A stretch of DNA of 64,000 bases from Cyprinodon diabolis (Eukaryota > Chordata > Actinopteri > Cyprinodontiformes > Cyprinodontidae), in contig CM060072.1 in NCBI GenBank assembly GCA_030533445.1, positions 18,906,767 through 18,970,766 of the forward strand, written 5' to 3'. A program made the translations under genes and the position numbers. This document shows positions 21,301-35,500 of this stretch, one piece after another. The notes beneath the pieces were generated by a model, which worked only from the letters and a program-made list of their open reading frames with translations, did no database searches and was not told the origin of the DNA. How positions within the stretch are numbered: the first letter of the stretch is position 1; every line of letters starts with the position of its first letter.

Positions 21301-22984
21301 GTCATTACAAAAACTCTAAATCATGTCACAGACTCTGCATCAAACTGACCACATCAATACGTTTTTTTTTTGCACTGTGTTTTTTCTCCTACAATTTTTA
21401 CATCTGATCACTGTTGCACTTAAAGACATGGAAACGTCATGAGAGCTGTACAAAATGAAATTTCGCTTTGCATACATTCTCTGTATACAAAATGACAATA
21501 AATGTCTGTTTTAGTCATAGTCATTCTGTCTCTTTGACAACACGCCTCACTCACTAAACAGGCCTCAACAAGAACATTCATTTTCATCTAATGCCCAAAT
21601 TACAGGTCTTCACTCCTGACCAGAGATTTTCCCTCCAAAACGTTAACATTGATTTCCTTCTGGCAAACCTGAGGAATTCCACAGCCTGTCGACAGCACTG
21701 CAAAAACCAGAAGTCCTTTATGTTGCTACTGTGGCTCTGAAAGCATGAGATATGGAATATACCAACAGGGGTTAATAACATTTTAAAGAATGACCTCGTG
21801 CTTTGTTGAGGAATGTGCATGTGAGGTGAAAAATCTGTCGCCCTAAGCCATGCTGCTTGGCAAAAATGGAAAAAAGGCGTAACGAGGAGGGTGAAGAAGC
21901 AGGAGTCTGCTGATCTGTTTATATGCATCAGTGTAAGCTGGGTCATTTTTTGTTTGCATGTTTGTATGTCAAAGGTTAAACAATAGACTTCCTTCACGTG
22001 CACACACACACCAGAGCAGTCCAAACACCTGCCTCTCTTCTCGCTGAGGTAATGTAGGAGGGAAAAACATTCCTCTGCCTTTTTTCCCCCTCCCCTCCCC
22101 TCTCACTATTTTACATCTTTACACCAAATAAACTCACTCTCTGAATCGTTGCTGTCAGTGCTGAGTCTGCTCTGCAGGATACATCTGTTTTCTGCCTGTG
22201 TTGTAATGGAAGAGGGCTTCAGCTTCTGTGAAAAAGTCTGGTATGTTTAAATCTGAATTTAATATTTACCTTAAAAAAAAACACGCAGATCTTCCAAATG
22301 TTTTTAAGTTAAAGTTTGCACCCATAGAGCTGTTGTGCACAGCAGTTATCTCACAGTGAGATTGTTTCAACTTTCTGACTGAAGCATTTATTATGACGTG
22401 TCTCTGCAAAAGGTTTCCTGCTGCTTCGCCTACGTGTGCTGCAATATAATCTAAGTGTTTGGTTGCTGTTGTTTTTTTTTAAAAACAATTTTGACCCCAA
22501 TTTTAAGGCTTCTTGCTGGGAAAGGAAAAAGAACCCCCAGACGCAGGCAAGGAAAGGGTGTGATGGCTGCATCCAAGAATAGCAATCCACCAGGAAAAAA
22601 CAATGTGTTAAAAAAAAGGCCTTTGTGAAGAAAATGGAAGAAAAATATCTGACAGCCTGGGCTGTAAAGATAAATGTTTCTGCCAATTTCCATTCAATCC
22701 AATAGATCAGATGTAACATAAGAAACAGGTAAGGAATGAAGACTTTATTAGTACATGTTTCTCATAGATTTCTTTTGCGTATTGTCACTTTATTTTCGAA
22801 TCAACAACCATATTTCAATATCAGGCAATAACATTCAGCATAGATACAATATATTAAAAAAAAAACCAAAACAAATTTGAAATGATAACTTCTTCTCTTC
22901 TTAAAAAAAAAAAAAAAACAGCAAAACAAATAAAGCATTTTTTGTTGAAGTTCAACAGATCCACAGTAAATTACTTACCAGGAC
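18333..22984. other. rfc3-stard13 intergenic region
   Basis: No gene is supported. Open frames (for example 19962-20237, minus 21584-22024 and minus 22351-22719) have no recognisable motif and no family look. The stretch 18640-18960 contains GTGGCGCCCCCTAGT and may be an unclassified interspersed repeat. A small TA tract lies near 20420-20440, and 21440-21510 resembles a SINE tail (AAATGACAATAAATG). Confidence 0.5.
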
Positions 22985-23430
22985 ATCTCTAAGAACCTGT
23001 CTCACAACATGAAGTAGGGCAAAAGATCTCAAAAACGGAGAAATCATGAAACAAATCTATCACTGTGGAAAGAGTTACAAAGCCATTTCTAAGTTTGGGA
23101 CTCCATGCAGTGGGATCCATTAACTACTAATGGAGAGAAGATGGAATAGTGGGGAACCTTCGCTTGGCTGCCAGAAAAACTAAAGACCACATCAGAAACT
23201 CACCCAGGGGGTTAAAAAAATGTAAACAGAAAATAATTTGCAGTCTGCAGGACTCACTTTCCTCAATGCTCAGGATACAACAACATGAAAAGACTTGGGT
23301 AACATTGCTGCAATGGTAGAGCTGCAAGTTGAAAACCTGCTGCCTAAAATGGTGCTGATGATAGTGGGAGTTTTGCTCTTTACCATATAATTGTGACAGA
23401 AACTGTTATACCAAATAAAGGTTTTGGACT
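22985..23430 (+). repeat. heavily decayed Tc1-like remnant
   Basis: The text ACTGTGGAAAGAGTTACAAA, GCCATTTCTAAGTTTGGGAC and GGAATAGTGGGGAACCTTCG resembles the helix-turn-helix region of teleost Tc1 transposases (ISK-x2-G, NSGEP). Stops and indels break every frame and no inverted terminal repeats could be set. Confidence 0.35.
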
Positions 23431-25556
23431 GATCATGCCCAGCACCATTTCCCATGATCCCATATATTCTGTTTCATCCTTTAAAACCAACCAAAGGTAG
23501 GTTTTAAAACAATTTCATTTGAAAACTATGATTGATGCCTGATGGGAGTTGTTGCTTTCAAAGGAGCAGGAGGCTGTTTTTCAGTTTAGGTGTTATTCTT
23601 CTTTCACATGGGGCCAAGAAGGCTTGGATGGCATTTTTCTTTAAGAAATAAAATCATTTGAAAAGAGAAAATGATGTTTGCTAAGGTTATTTTTGCTTGA
23701 CATAAAAATTAGTTTGATGAACAATCCAAAAACAGAATAAATCTATAAGGCAAGTACTTTGCCAAACAAAGAAAGTAGTTTGTTCAAATAAGATCTAAGT
23801 TTCAACTTTATAATTAGGGTGAAGGTGTGTTAAAGGCATATTCAGTCTTTTAGTGCGTTAATATTATCTCCCCCTGAAAGAAACAAAACAAACACATGTA
23901 TTTTGAGTACATTCTTAATTGACATCTTAAAAAAAAAACATCTAATGTCATAAAATCTGAAATAAAATTTTTTACCCCTAGATAGCTTCATGTTAGGGAA
24001 CTACAGCTAGGAGCATAATCCTACAAGTCAACAAGCCATCATACCGTCCCATCCAATATACCTACTAACCGCCTCTTATAGATTTAGCTTAACTTCAATG
24101 GGATTTTAGATTAAACTGCTCTTTGGTCAAATGATACCAAAATTGAACCTTATGATGCAAGCATCCAAAGTGGGTTAGACATGAACGAAAGGATAAATAT
24201 GAAGAATAAGAACCTCATGTTCCCTTTGATTATAGTCTGTGAGACTGTGGGCCTGTTTCTCCTCCGAATGTCTTGGAAAAGACACAAAATGATTAACTCC
24301 CTGGAGCTATTTGAAGGAAAAAGATGTTCTTATGCACCAAGATCAGCAATTTGTAGTCATCCTAAATGCTTCTTCTGAAGGACAATGAATAATATTTATA
24401 TTCTAGGAGGAAAATATCCAAAAATATAGGGCAAAATTATCTTAAATTCTTTAGGGGTCACGTAACCCTCCATTTCAAACTCCAGACCTAAAACCTAGAG
24501 AAAAATATACAGTATAGTTTAAAAGAAGGACTGAAAGCGCTTAGAGATCTAGACCAGTGGTTCTCAGATTTTTAACCACCACGGGCTCAGTACATCAGAA
24601 ATTATTCAAATGACCTCTACACTGACAGGCATTTGGAAATAGCATTAGAACAACACGGGAAATTAAAGGGTTATCACTGATACTGCTAGAGTTTATGAGA
24701 GATGCTATGCTGTACTATGTTGCATCATAAGGGATTTTTGTTTAAGATCAAACTCATGATTCAATATGGCTGCTTTGCACCCAAACAGTGCCATAAAAAT
24801 GTCTTTAGTGAAAATTATTTGACCGAGTTTTTTGATTTGGATAAAATAAATCTGTTGTAGCTTGTACAGGATGATGGAACGTTGATTGATAGATCCAAAC
24901 CTGAACAATATACAGTATTTCATTCCCTAATGAAATTGGTAGAAAAGTGTTTTAATCATGTTATGTTCTATATACCTGGTATATACAATTTATTCCGAGT
25001 ACCACTAAAGGCACACTAAGTACCGCCAGAAGAACTTAGACCAAAAGATAAAAAAAAAAAAACAACTGCCAGTGATCTTTCTCTTTCATAGAAGAATGAG
25101 TTGTGTTCTCTTATTGACCAAAGATGATTTCACCCAACAATAATTTTGACACGGGAACGGGATTGTGTTTAAAAATGAAATGGTGTGATTTTCAGACAGT
25201 TTTCTGTTTAGCATTGTGCTGCTCCACTAAAAGTGAAATAAATTTTTTTAAGGCTCAACACTCAATAAATGTATTCAGGGCTGCTGCTATAAAAAAAAAC
25301 ACATTCAAAAGTTGTTTTCTAATTGCTAAATTGTGTGAGTTGAATGAATTCTGAGTATATTAAATCTATAACTAAAACATAATACAAATTTTCCAGCTAT
25401 AAATATACAAAAGTCATTTCTTTAGAATCTGAAGCATTTTAATCTCTTTGTAAATCCAGGGACCTGCGGCTTTATGATATGTGCTTGCAGTATATTTGCT
25501 TATGTTTGCACAAGTGAGCCTTTACTAATCTCTGTCTTTGATTCTTCTGTGTGCAG
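23431..25556. other. intergenic, upstream of stard13
   Basis: AT-rich DNA with no supported gene. At 24553 CAGTGGTTCTCAGATTTTTA looks like one end of an hAT-type element, but I found no partner end. The region should contain at least part of the upstream stard13 regulatory DNA, but no clear promoter motif stood out. Confidence 0.4.
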
Positions 25557-25639
25557 GAATCCAAAGGATTCATGGTTTCAAGCTGAGGTCCGGACTAAAC
25601 TTGTGATTTAAGCTCAGCAGCTTCTCCTGATTCAATAAG
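25557..25639 (+). other. possible 5' untranslated exon of stard13
   Basis: A pyrimidine-rich tract ending GTGTGCAG at 25556 precedes this piece, and AATAAG/GTGACA gives a donor at 25640. A second acceptor (CCCCCAG, ending 25750) opens the coding exon. The arrangement suggests an internal untranslated exon whose first exon lies upstream, but it could also be a chance set of splice motifs. Confidence 0.35.
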
Positions 25640-25770
25640 GTGACATCATGATAGCAGGCCTTGTTAAGAGGGAGATCAGTGGTAATGCTTCCAAGCTCAG
25701 TGATTGCACTGCCTGTTCAAGAGCAGCCTAACAGGTATATTTACCCCCAGGCTGTGGATGTATTTCTGAA

Positions 25771-26583
25771 ATGCAAGGACAAAACTCCAGCAGCCAACTG
25801 AGAGCCATGTCTGGACCTGCTTCTCTCTCTGATGCCCCTCTGGATCCTCCGTCCCGCCACGTTAAACAGCAGAAGGATCAGAAAATCGACAGCACGTCAT
25901 CCTGCAACACAGACCGGTCTGGCCTCAGACAGAATGGTTACTCTAAGCACAGCCGGGGTGCAGAAAGCCCTCTGAGCTCTGATCAGGGCTTAGGAGTGAC
26001 AGATATGCATGGTGGATATGCTGTTAAGTGTGAGTCTTTATTTTTGGAACAGAATGTAAAACAGAGCAGAGCTGCAGGTGCTGAGCAGCAGGAAGACCGA
26101 CCCACAGCGATGCCCCTTCCTGCTGAGATCCCTTCTGCCATCTCCCCAATCCTGGATGTGTCCTGTGACAGCCATCTGTCTCAGTATATGAACTCACCAG
26201 AAGACACTTCGCTGGATGTGCTTCGAATAGTGAAACACAAACCGAGTGCCATTGTTTTCTGTGATTACGAAGGCAGCTCTGACAACGATGTGACTCTTGT
26301 AAATGAGAGTTCTGATGGGAGGGAGTCTTCCTCATCCTCATCCACTTCTAAAGGAGAAGGGGTCGAAGATGATGATGCAGATGTTGATGAGTTTCCTGAG
26401 ACTTTACAATATAAGGAATTTCTGGTCAGTCGACATCGTAGGAACTTGATTAGAAACAGGAAGTGTCTAAGGAAGAGGCCCGAGCTCCTGTCTCATGTCC
26501 AGGCAGCTGATTGGCAAAAGACTTCCAGCAACAGGAGGAGACCAGAATCAGCAGGGAGCACAGAAGAGGAGGATGCATGGCAG
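25771..26583 (+). CDS. stard13: stard13 long-isoform first coding exon
   Basis: This exon encodes 271 residues starting MQGQNSSSQLRAMSGPASLS and ends at Gln before a GTAAAT donor. It is low-complexity and probably disordered: Ser-rich, with an acidic run (GVEDDDADVDEF) and a basic run (RHRRNLIRNRKCLRKRPELL). A more ordered-looking core reads DVLRIVKHKPSAIVFCDYEG. The reading frame stays open into the upstream acceptor at 25750, so the ATG at 25771 is the first in the exon but an upstream start is possible. No catalytic domain is present. Confidence 0.75.
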
Positions 26584-29500
26584 GTAAATAATAGATGAGC
26601 TTTCTAATTTGCTTCAAAGCAAAGTAAAACCATAAATTTTAAGCACAATACTGTCATAAGAATCAAATATTACTCACATTTATAAGAGTTTAATTGTACA
26701 GATATGAATGTGTAGCTTTTACTTATGCATTAACCTGTGTTTGTCGCAATGAAATTTAATAGAAGCTTTTGGCCTTAAAGTTTAAGACAGTTTCAGACAT
26801 AAAGCTTTTATAGAGGCATAAAACCCAGCCCTCTCTCAAATTATTTTTTAGCATATGGGCAATTTTAACAGTTTTTAACTGTGATAAATTGTTAGCCCCT
26901 AGAGGGCAGCATAGTTTAATTTTTCTAAATCCTTCAAAATGACCCAATTTATCTGCAGAGGGGCAAGAGTTTGTTCTACATAATATCAGCTCTAAGTGAA
27001 CCATGACCTTAAATGACATATTGTAAGAACATAAATTAACAGAGGAAAATGTCAATAATGTTGGATTTTAGAAATTGCATAAACTGTAATTACATGTTTT
27101 TTTTCACACATTTCAGATTTTAAGTTATTTTTGACAAAAAAAATGACAGTTTTCCCCTTCATTTAGCTTAGTGTAGTTAGTGTCCTTTAGTGGCCTAATT
27201 AAGAGTTATTCTCTCTCAGAAATCTTACTGCCTGTAATAAATTCCTTTCATATTTTCCTCCTGCACAGCCTGGCATCTGTTATACCCTTCATACAAAGCA
27301 CCAGCAGTCATTCTTTAGAGCGAACATGTCCCTAACTTTGTGCTCCCACCTGTCAGAGTCCCCCCCCTCCAATCTCTGGCACTTTTCTCCCTCCACTCCT
27401 CCAGAAATGAAAGGATGATGTCTGATGTGATGTGAACTTATTGGCAGACTTACAGAAAAATCTATTTAAATACCCGCTAGTTTAAGATTCTGAGCTGTTG
27501 TTTGAGTTACAGAGACATTTTGACTCTCCTGGAGTTATAATATATAGATATTAATTTTTTAAGTCATTTGCAGACTTTTGTTTCAGGCTGTTATGAATAT
27601 TGTGTGGGTTAGGGAAAAAACAACCCTGACAGATTCTTATGATTTTGAACTGCAGCAGTGCTTTTCTAGCCTTGCATCACAAATGATCTGTTCAAGACAG
27701 AGAATTAAGTCATTTATAAATGAGCAAATAGTTAGGCAAAATATCCTTTTTTGATTGAGACGCTTCTTTTCTGTGGGGACATTCAAATAATATATATATA
27801 AAAAGACAATGAGGAAATGTATAATTCTCTTTTTATGTCAAGGTTTGGTGTAGATTTTTTAAGGACCCAAATGCAGAGATAGGGAGGCAGAGATGAGTTT
27901 GCAGATTTAATGGAATTAATGGCAAAAGAAGCATAAATCCAGACTGGGAAATTAGGAACCAAAACAATGAGGCACTGGGGAGGAACATACTTAGGATTGA
28001 AGAGAGTCCAGCAATGAGGAACTGCAGAGGTGGTGTACATATGGGGAACAGAACAAAGAACGCGCTAATGAACTGATATGGAGCAGGTATGGACAGAAGT
28101 AACTAGAAGGGAGCCAAGGGAAAGGAAATTGGCACAAGGGGGCAACAGAGAGTAACTAAAATAACACAACACTGCCAGAAAATACCTACAAAGACACAAC
28201 ATTACAGAGAAACTAAGAATAAACCTAAAAAAAGGGCAGAACCCAGACATTTTAATGTGTTTGTTCCTTAAAAAAAATCTAGCAGATTAGCTTGTAAACA
28301 ATCAATATTCTATAATTTACATTTCTATGGGGTTTGGAGATGGTTATTAGTAATCTGTTACAAATATTAATTATTATCATTTAAAAATAATAATTCTCTA
28401 GTGCTCTAGTAGAACTGAAAATTCGGCTCTCATCCTGGGAAAAGTACATGGATCAAATAATCATATATTATATATATATTCAAGAATAATCAGATATAGA
28501 TTAGGTATTTGATTGGATGCCAAATCTTTTTATATGAAAAAATGTAGCAAGTATGTAACAGGTTAATTGTTTGGTCCATCTTGCTTTAAAATGACAAACA
28601 GTGTATTAATGATTTGGTTTACAGATGATTGCTGATCATATAATCTGATATGAAATTGGTAAAGACACTTTACTTTTTAACCCTATATAACACAACCGTC
28701 TTGCTGTTTATTGTTGAGACCCCATTGTGTCAACAGTTATGTTTAATGGTGAGCATAAAAAAACCAAACTGTCAACTTGCCATTGTCTGTGGGCAATGGT
28801 AGATTTTTGATTGAATGCGATGACAGATTTGTATCTGCAGATAAGTATGGAAAGCAGTAAAAAAAAAAAAAAGCTTGGTTTCAATCCTGGAGTCCAATTT
28901 AAATGTTTACAATTTGGTAAAACTGTTCAGCAGAGTTGCAAAGGTGAATTTTCAAACCTTAGACCGATCACAGACTGCAATTTTAATTCAAAAAAGGAAC
29001 AAGTGTTGTGTAATTATAACATTTGTTTCCTTCCTTAGAGACCAATGATTATTTGGTGTTTTAGTTTGGATGCATTAATAGCCTTTTCCCCCTTTGGACC
29101 CTTTGGACAGAATCTTATTAACATTTCATGAACTTTGAGAGCATGCTGCTCTGTGTGTGTGTGTCTCTGTGTGCTGTTGCGCTTTCGCACATTTATGTGT
29201 CAGTGACTTTCACCATGCGTACATGCTGGCAGTCATTCTTATAACTGAAAAGTCTCCAGTGGCTGTGTTCCCCCACCTCGCCCTGGATCTGTCCCCCACA
29301 GTGAGGGTAAAAATAGCACCCTACTGTGCACAGACAGCCCTCTGTGCTCTTGTGCTGCGTAGGAATCTGGGGAGCACGGGGGGGCCGAAACACACAGGAA
29401 ATGGTTTTACTGCCAAAGCAGTTACTGCAGATATTTTTTAAGCTGGTCGACATGATAGTTTTGGGACTGGAGAAAAGGGGGTGTTTGTGAGAGCGAGTGG

Positions 29501-32500
29501 GTAGATGAGTGGGTGGGTTGTGTTGTGAGGACATGCTTGTGTGTATGCATGTTGCTGTGTGAGTGAGGGGGCTGTTTCTGGACTTCAGGCCCTTCAAAGG
29601 GGCTTTATGCACTGCTATCAGCCTATGGGACTCTGGGATTGGCATCAGGGCTCAGAAACAAAGTAGTTTGTTCATTTCCTGGAAGGCCAGTGAACAAGCA
29701 TCTCAGTCAGACACTATTACCACTTTCTGAAGAGAAATTATGTAGGACTTATTTAGACTTTTAGATAACAGCATAGACAAATACAAGGTCTAACATTATG
29801 TTTTCATGTCTTGGAAATGGCCTTCTTTTTTTGTTAACCTCTTCATAGTGTAGTTGTGTATCAACTTTCAGCTTGGGCTGGGAGATAAATCAATAATTTT
29901 AATGTTTTTAGTTCAGTTTAAGTTTTCTTTTTAAGTTTCCATTGGCTTTATTTCCATTTTGTGTTGTTCTAGTTGTTTTTGGTTGTATTTGTATTTCTTG
30001 TTTACCCTCTGATGCCCTCTTGTGTCAGTCTTTTTCTCCTAGCTCCCTTCTAGGTTCTGCCATCCACACCTGCTCCCAATCTGCTGATTAGCCTGGTCTT
30101 TGCTCAGTCTCACATTTATACTCCTGCTCTTCAGTTACTGTTTGCTGGTTCCTCATTGTTTCTTGGCTCCTGGTATATGTTTTCCCTGACGGTTCTTGTT
30201 TTCTTTTTGGTTTTCTGCATTTGTGTTTTTACTTTGCTTCTGTTGCCTTAAATCCTGCATTAAATGTCTCTACATTTGGGTCCTCTAAAAACCTCCACAA
30301 AACCTGACTATAATTGTATTTTTGTTTGTGAGGATTTCATTTTGGGATTTCATTTTTTTTTTTGCCCACCAAAGCACTCCTTGTCCTTCCATAGATTAGA
30401 GTGACATCATCCCATCATCGTTTCTTCTTAACTTTATAATCATAACTAATAAACCAGCTCTCTGTGTGACACCATCAGCTGCGATTATTTTACAAGCCTG
30501 CTTCACTGTTTAACAGTCTGATTTAGTTGCCTATTAATTCAAGGTCACCTCCCAGAGGGGATGGTTGACGGTTTTTAAAAGAAATGTCATTTGTAATTTT
30601 TATAATGAAAATTAAGAGAGAAAAATTTCTAAGATTTTGTAGGGAAAAAAATTTGCGATTAGGATTTCAAGCAATATTGCCTGCTGAAGCAGAGAAGGTT
30701 GGAATCAATGAACATGGAAAAGAATAATTTGGTTTTTGGTTCATCAAAGCTGAGCTAATTGGGAGAGCAGGAATGATCTCAGTTTCTCTTTGAGCTAAAC
30801 TAACTTTATTTGCATGTTTTTTCTTCTGTGCCCAGGCATGTGACTCCATGATGTTGCTGATGAAAAAATTGGATGGCCTCAATGAGAGGAGGCAAACGGA
30901 CCAAAACTCTAACTCCTGCAGCACATACGCCTCTAACGACAGGGAGGAGCAGGAGAATACTACAGTAAGTCTGGTTTAGATTAGAACAGTTTCATTTGGG
31001 CATTAAATGAAAGCTTTGCTGCAAATTTTGCTTGATGAATAGATTCATGATGCAGATGGTGTTTTCTAAGGCTCATGAGAGCAAATAAGCAATTCATCAA
31101 TCAATGTAAGCATTTCCTTTTCTTTTGTATTTTATGGTAATGCTTTATTAATTAAAGCCATTTGTTTATACCAAGATAAATAAACAGTTAATTAGGATAT
31201 TTTTCTTTTATATGCTTTTAGTAGCACATTTAAAGTTTTTTTTTTTTTTTTTTTTTTACCAGGGTTGGCTAATAATGCCACACATAACCTTAGTATTGTG
31301 TAAAAGTTTGAATGTATTGTGTATTTTCTCTTATCTATACAAATTATAAGTAGGGGTGTAAATCACATCCATCGTGGCGATTTGATTCAGTATCAATTTC
31401 CTGACCCAAAAATGTTATTTTTTTCTATACTCAAGAATACATCACGATATGATTCAATTCGATTAATTGGGTAATTTTTTTTTTTTTTACTTACAGGCTA
31501 GACAGTGTTTCAAATTTGAAATAAATCAATGAAACCTGTAATATCGTTATGCATTTTATTTAAGAAACAACAGAAAACAAAAGAAGTTGGAAAGTTGTAC
31601 TCCACCTAGGCCTATTAAAACCTCAGTCACTGAAAAATAATATCCTGAATGTGAGTGTGCGAGTGGAAAGAGGGTAGTGGCTAAAGGAAGCGAGGCAGGA
31701 GGGCAAAATAGGTTTAGCGCCACCGCAGCACGGGAGTCTGAATTACGTCCAGGAGCAAATAGATAAAAAGAGACTTGAGGGAAAAAAACAAACAAAACAT
31801 GAATGGATAGTCTTGCGGACGTGTCGATGCATCGGATCATCGATTATTTACACCCCTAATTATAAGATATGTATACTCTCTAAAACATATGATTAACACA
31901 TTGTCAATGTTTAATTAACTGTCCATAAGAATCTGCAGAGAAACCAGAGACAGAAAATCTTTTTAGCCATTTACATATTTGCAGCAACACCCAACTGTGC
32001 CCAGGTGTTAATCATCTACCTGTTGATTTAAGGTCAAAGAGAAGAAATGATGGGTAGTTCTCATTTTTATTCATTATAGTTTCTGCCAATGCATATAGAA
32101 TGAGTGGGCAGCACTGCCGCCTTGCAGCAATAAGGTTTCAAGTTCGATTTCCAGCCCGGGAATTTGTCTTTCTGCATGGAGTTTGCATGTTCTCCCTGAG
32201 CATGTGTGGGTTCTCTCAGGTTAACCCGGCTTCCTCCCATTGTCCAAAAACATGACTGTTAGGTTGATTGGCTTCTCTAAAGTTTCCTTAGGTGTGAGTG
32301 TGTGTATGAATGGTTGTTTGTCCTGTTTGTCTCTGTTGCACTGTGATGGACTGACTTCCTATCCAGGGTGTGCTCCGCCTCTCGCCCTTAGACACCTGGA
32401 GATAGGCACCAGTACCCTTCCCGACCCCGCTTGGGATAAGAGTGACGGAAAATGGATGGATGGATGGACTATTTTCTGCCTTAAAATGGAACCACATGTT

Positions 32501-35500
32501 CTTTGAATATAAAGCCTCACTTTGATTCCTCTGGCTAAATTCCTGGTTTGTGCCCAGAAAGCTAATTTTTGGTTGATATGTCAGTGAAATGTTTCCACAA
32601 TCAAATCGGTTTTAAAGCAAGCTCTCATCTCTTTTAATTCCTATTTTTTTCAATTCTTGATTTGCATTTTTATACTCATTTAGAGTCCATTTGTGTGGAT
32701 TTAATTATGTTTTATATTTAATATTTATCTCACCCTGGAAAGGAAAAAAACAAAAACAAAATGGATATAAAATCCGTGTTCATAAGTTATTTTTTTTTTG
32801 CTATAACTTTAAATCATAATCTGGTTTGAAGGTTGTCCTTGTGGCTGTACCAGAAATGACAGATCTGACATCATGCTATAGATTTGCTACTTTAATTAAA
32901 CAAATATTGACAAATATTACATTGTGTAGATGGCCTTTCTGCTGTGCTTTTCTGACATGACATTCCACCTTTATTATGCTTACAGCGTAAATAAATTGTC
33001 CTCAAATAGCTTTGAAACCTTGCAGAATTTTAGGAATGCTTGTAAAATTCCTTTATTTAACCACAAAGATCCCATTCCAACACTTTTACATGTCAGAGAA
33101 GCTGCAGTGCAAAAAGAAAAAAATGTATTGACCCATTTAGTAGGTTTTTCATTGTCTTTGAATGCAACACAGAGCTGAAATGCTAATGAATATCATGACT
33201 TTTATCAAAGTGGAACACAATAGAATTTATTCGAACAGCCTGTTTTCAAAAACAGCAGCAAGAGGACTTTTATTTTCCACAAAAGCCTTAGCATATAAAA
33301 TGAAATATTGCTTTAAAAAGTAGATAATAAGCTTCTCCATGTATTAATACATTTCATGATGCTGCATATCAGATTTAAATGCAGCCAAAATTTCCTTTTA
33401 GCATTCATCTCTTTTTTTTTCTGCAGCACAGAGACCCCAATTATTCAGTCAGATCCAGAGAAGAGATCTTTACAAGCTGTTCACTAGAATAACTAAAAAT
33501 CACTTTCTTGTAACAAAACCATAAGCTGGGCATCAAGTGGGTGATCATCCTCATAATATATCAACATCCTCCTGATGTTGATATATTAATAGGTAGGAGA
33601 TGAGGTGAAGTGATTTGAGACGTTTTATCCCTATAGGGATAATAGGGATAATCGTATTTTTCGTACTTTTATCCCTATAGGGATAAAACGTCTCAAATCA
33701 CTTCTCATCTTCTACCTATTAATATATCAACATCAGCAAAGTGGAGCTTGCAAAATCTTTAGCTGAAAAATTATATAGAAATATATTTTTATATACTGAC
33801 AAGTTATATTTGATTGAGGGTTTACAAATAAAAAAGACATCTGGAACCATTAGACAAAGAAAAAATGATACTATTTCATGAAAGTATCTTGTGTGGTGTC
33901 AAGAAGCCATTGGAGCATTTGGAGAACATAGCCATGATCACTAATCGGCTTTAATGTACTTAAAATGACATTTTGTGGTGCATAGTTGTGAAGTGGGAAG
34001 AAAATTTTATATGATTTTAATCAGCTTATTCAAATAAATCTGAATAATGTGTCTGACATTTAAACTTGGATGGAGAGCATTAATCAGAGAAACATCCAAG
34101 AGCGCCTTGGTAACAGTTTGGAGTAATCCACAGCTTAGGTGGAAGAATCTGTTGACAGAATAACAATAAGCTGCGCACATCAAAAATCTGTTATTTATGG
34201 ACGTGTCAAGAAGAAAGCCGGTTCTGAAAGAAAGCTTCATATTCACACATGTCAGTTTTCAGATAGGAGGAACACTGGCAATGTCAGAGGAGAAGTAATC
34301 AACAGCAGGTGACAGGAATGTAATGGTTTCGAAGTTTCAAAGGCACGGTGAGTTTATTTGTAAAGCACATTTCAGCTGCAAGAAAATGTAAAGTGCTGTA
34401 CATGAAAAAAAGGAAAACAGAGAAAAGTACATTTCAGTGGCTTAAAGGTCATGAAATAATTAATGAAGCTAAATAATTAAAGAGAATAAGAATAAATAAA
34501 TAATTATAAAAAATGAATAACATGAATGATATGAAAATAAAAAGGAATATTGGACTGCAGACCAGTAATGTTGACATAGCACAATCAAAGGCCACTCTAA
34601 ACAAATAGGTTTTTATTCTCCTTTAAAAGCATCTGAGACTTTTAGGACTACAGTTTTCTACAGTTTCCTGGGACTTTATTCCAAATCATTTAAGCATAAG
34701 AACTAGAAGCTGCTTCTCCATGTTTGGTTCCGGGTAAGCAGAGTAGACATGAGCCAGAAGATGTCTGCTTAGTTAATATTTAGTGTATTTAGACTGATAA
34801 AGTCTGATCTCTGATATATGTGGATCCAGTGAAAGGACTTTAGAACAGGGCTGATGCGCTCCACTTTTATTTTGTAAGGACTTGGAGCATAGGTTTCTGG
34901 ATCAACTGCAGCTGTTTGAGTTTTAAGCAGAATTGTAAAGACACACATATTAATTCTAATAAAGATGCACGCACAGATTAGATTAGATATTAGTCCTTTA
35001 ATCCTGCGGATGTTCTTTAGGCGATAAAAGCAAAGGTTCAGGCTTCAGGTTTCCGTGCAACCACAAGAAAATGGATCCTATTGAAATTATTTTAGAAAAC
35101 ATGCTTTGCAGAAAAGAACCTGGCCTGAGGTAGCTGTGGACCCTCAGAGATGATTATCATTTACTGTGAGGGTCAGGTGGTAAATAAATGTTACAGACAG
35201 ACATGTTACAGTATCCCAGCCAGAGTTCAGACATGAACCACTTCTAGAATCCATAGAGGAAAAACAATTCATAATGTGATTATTGCAGAAAGAAGTGCTC
35301 ATAAAACATATTGGCATCGTAGCAATGGCTTTTAATGCTTAATGCATCTGGTTTCTGATTGCAGACAAAAAATATCATTTTGAACAAAGCTTTCCATTAT
35401 CTATCTAAACCACTATTCAGCTTCTTCATAAAGTATTTTCAGCTCATTTGTCCTGGAAGGATCAGTAAGTAAAATAGCTCCTAATTTTGTTTTATGGGCC

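Noticed and set aside
21584..22024. 146-codon minus-strand ORF between rfc3 and stard13
   Set aside because: No recognisable domain, no promoter or poly(A) arrangement, and low-quality codon composition.
29157..29645. Overlapping ORFs on both strands in a stard13 intron
   Set aside because: The region is TG-rich and locally GC-rich, which lengthens chance frames; no splice context or motif supports them.
33634..33660. Resemblance to the I-SceI homing endonuclease site (TAGGGATAA)
   Set aside because: The match is partial and arises from the local TTATCCCTATAGGGATAA palindromes; no homing endonuclease or intron is nearby.
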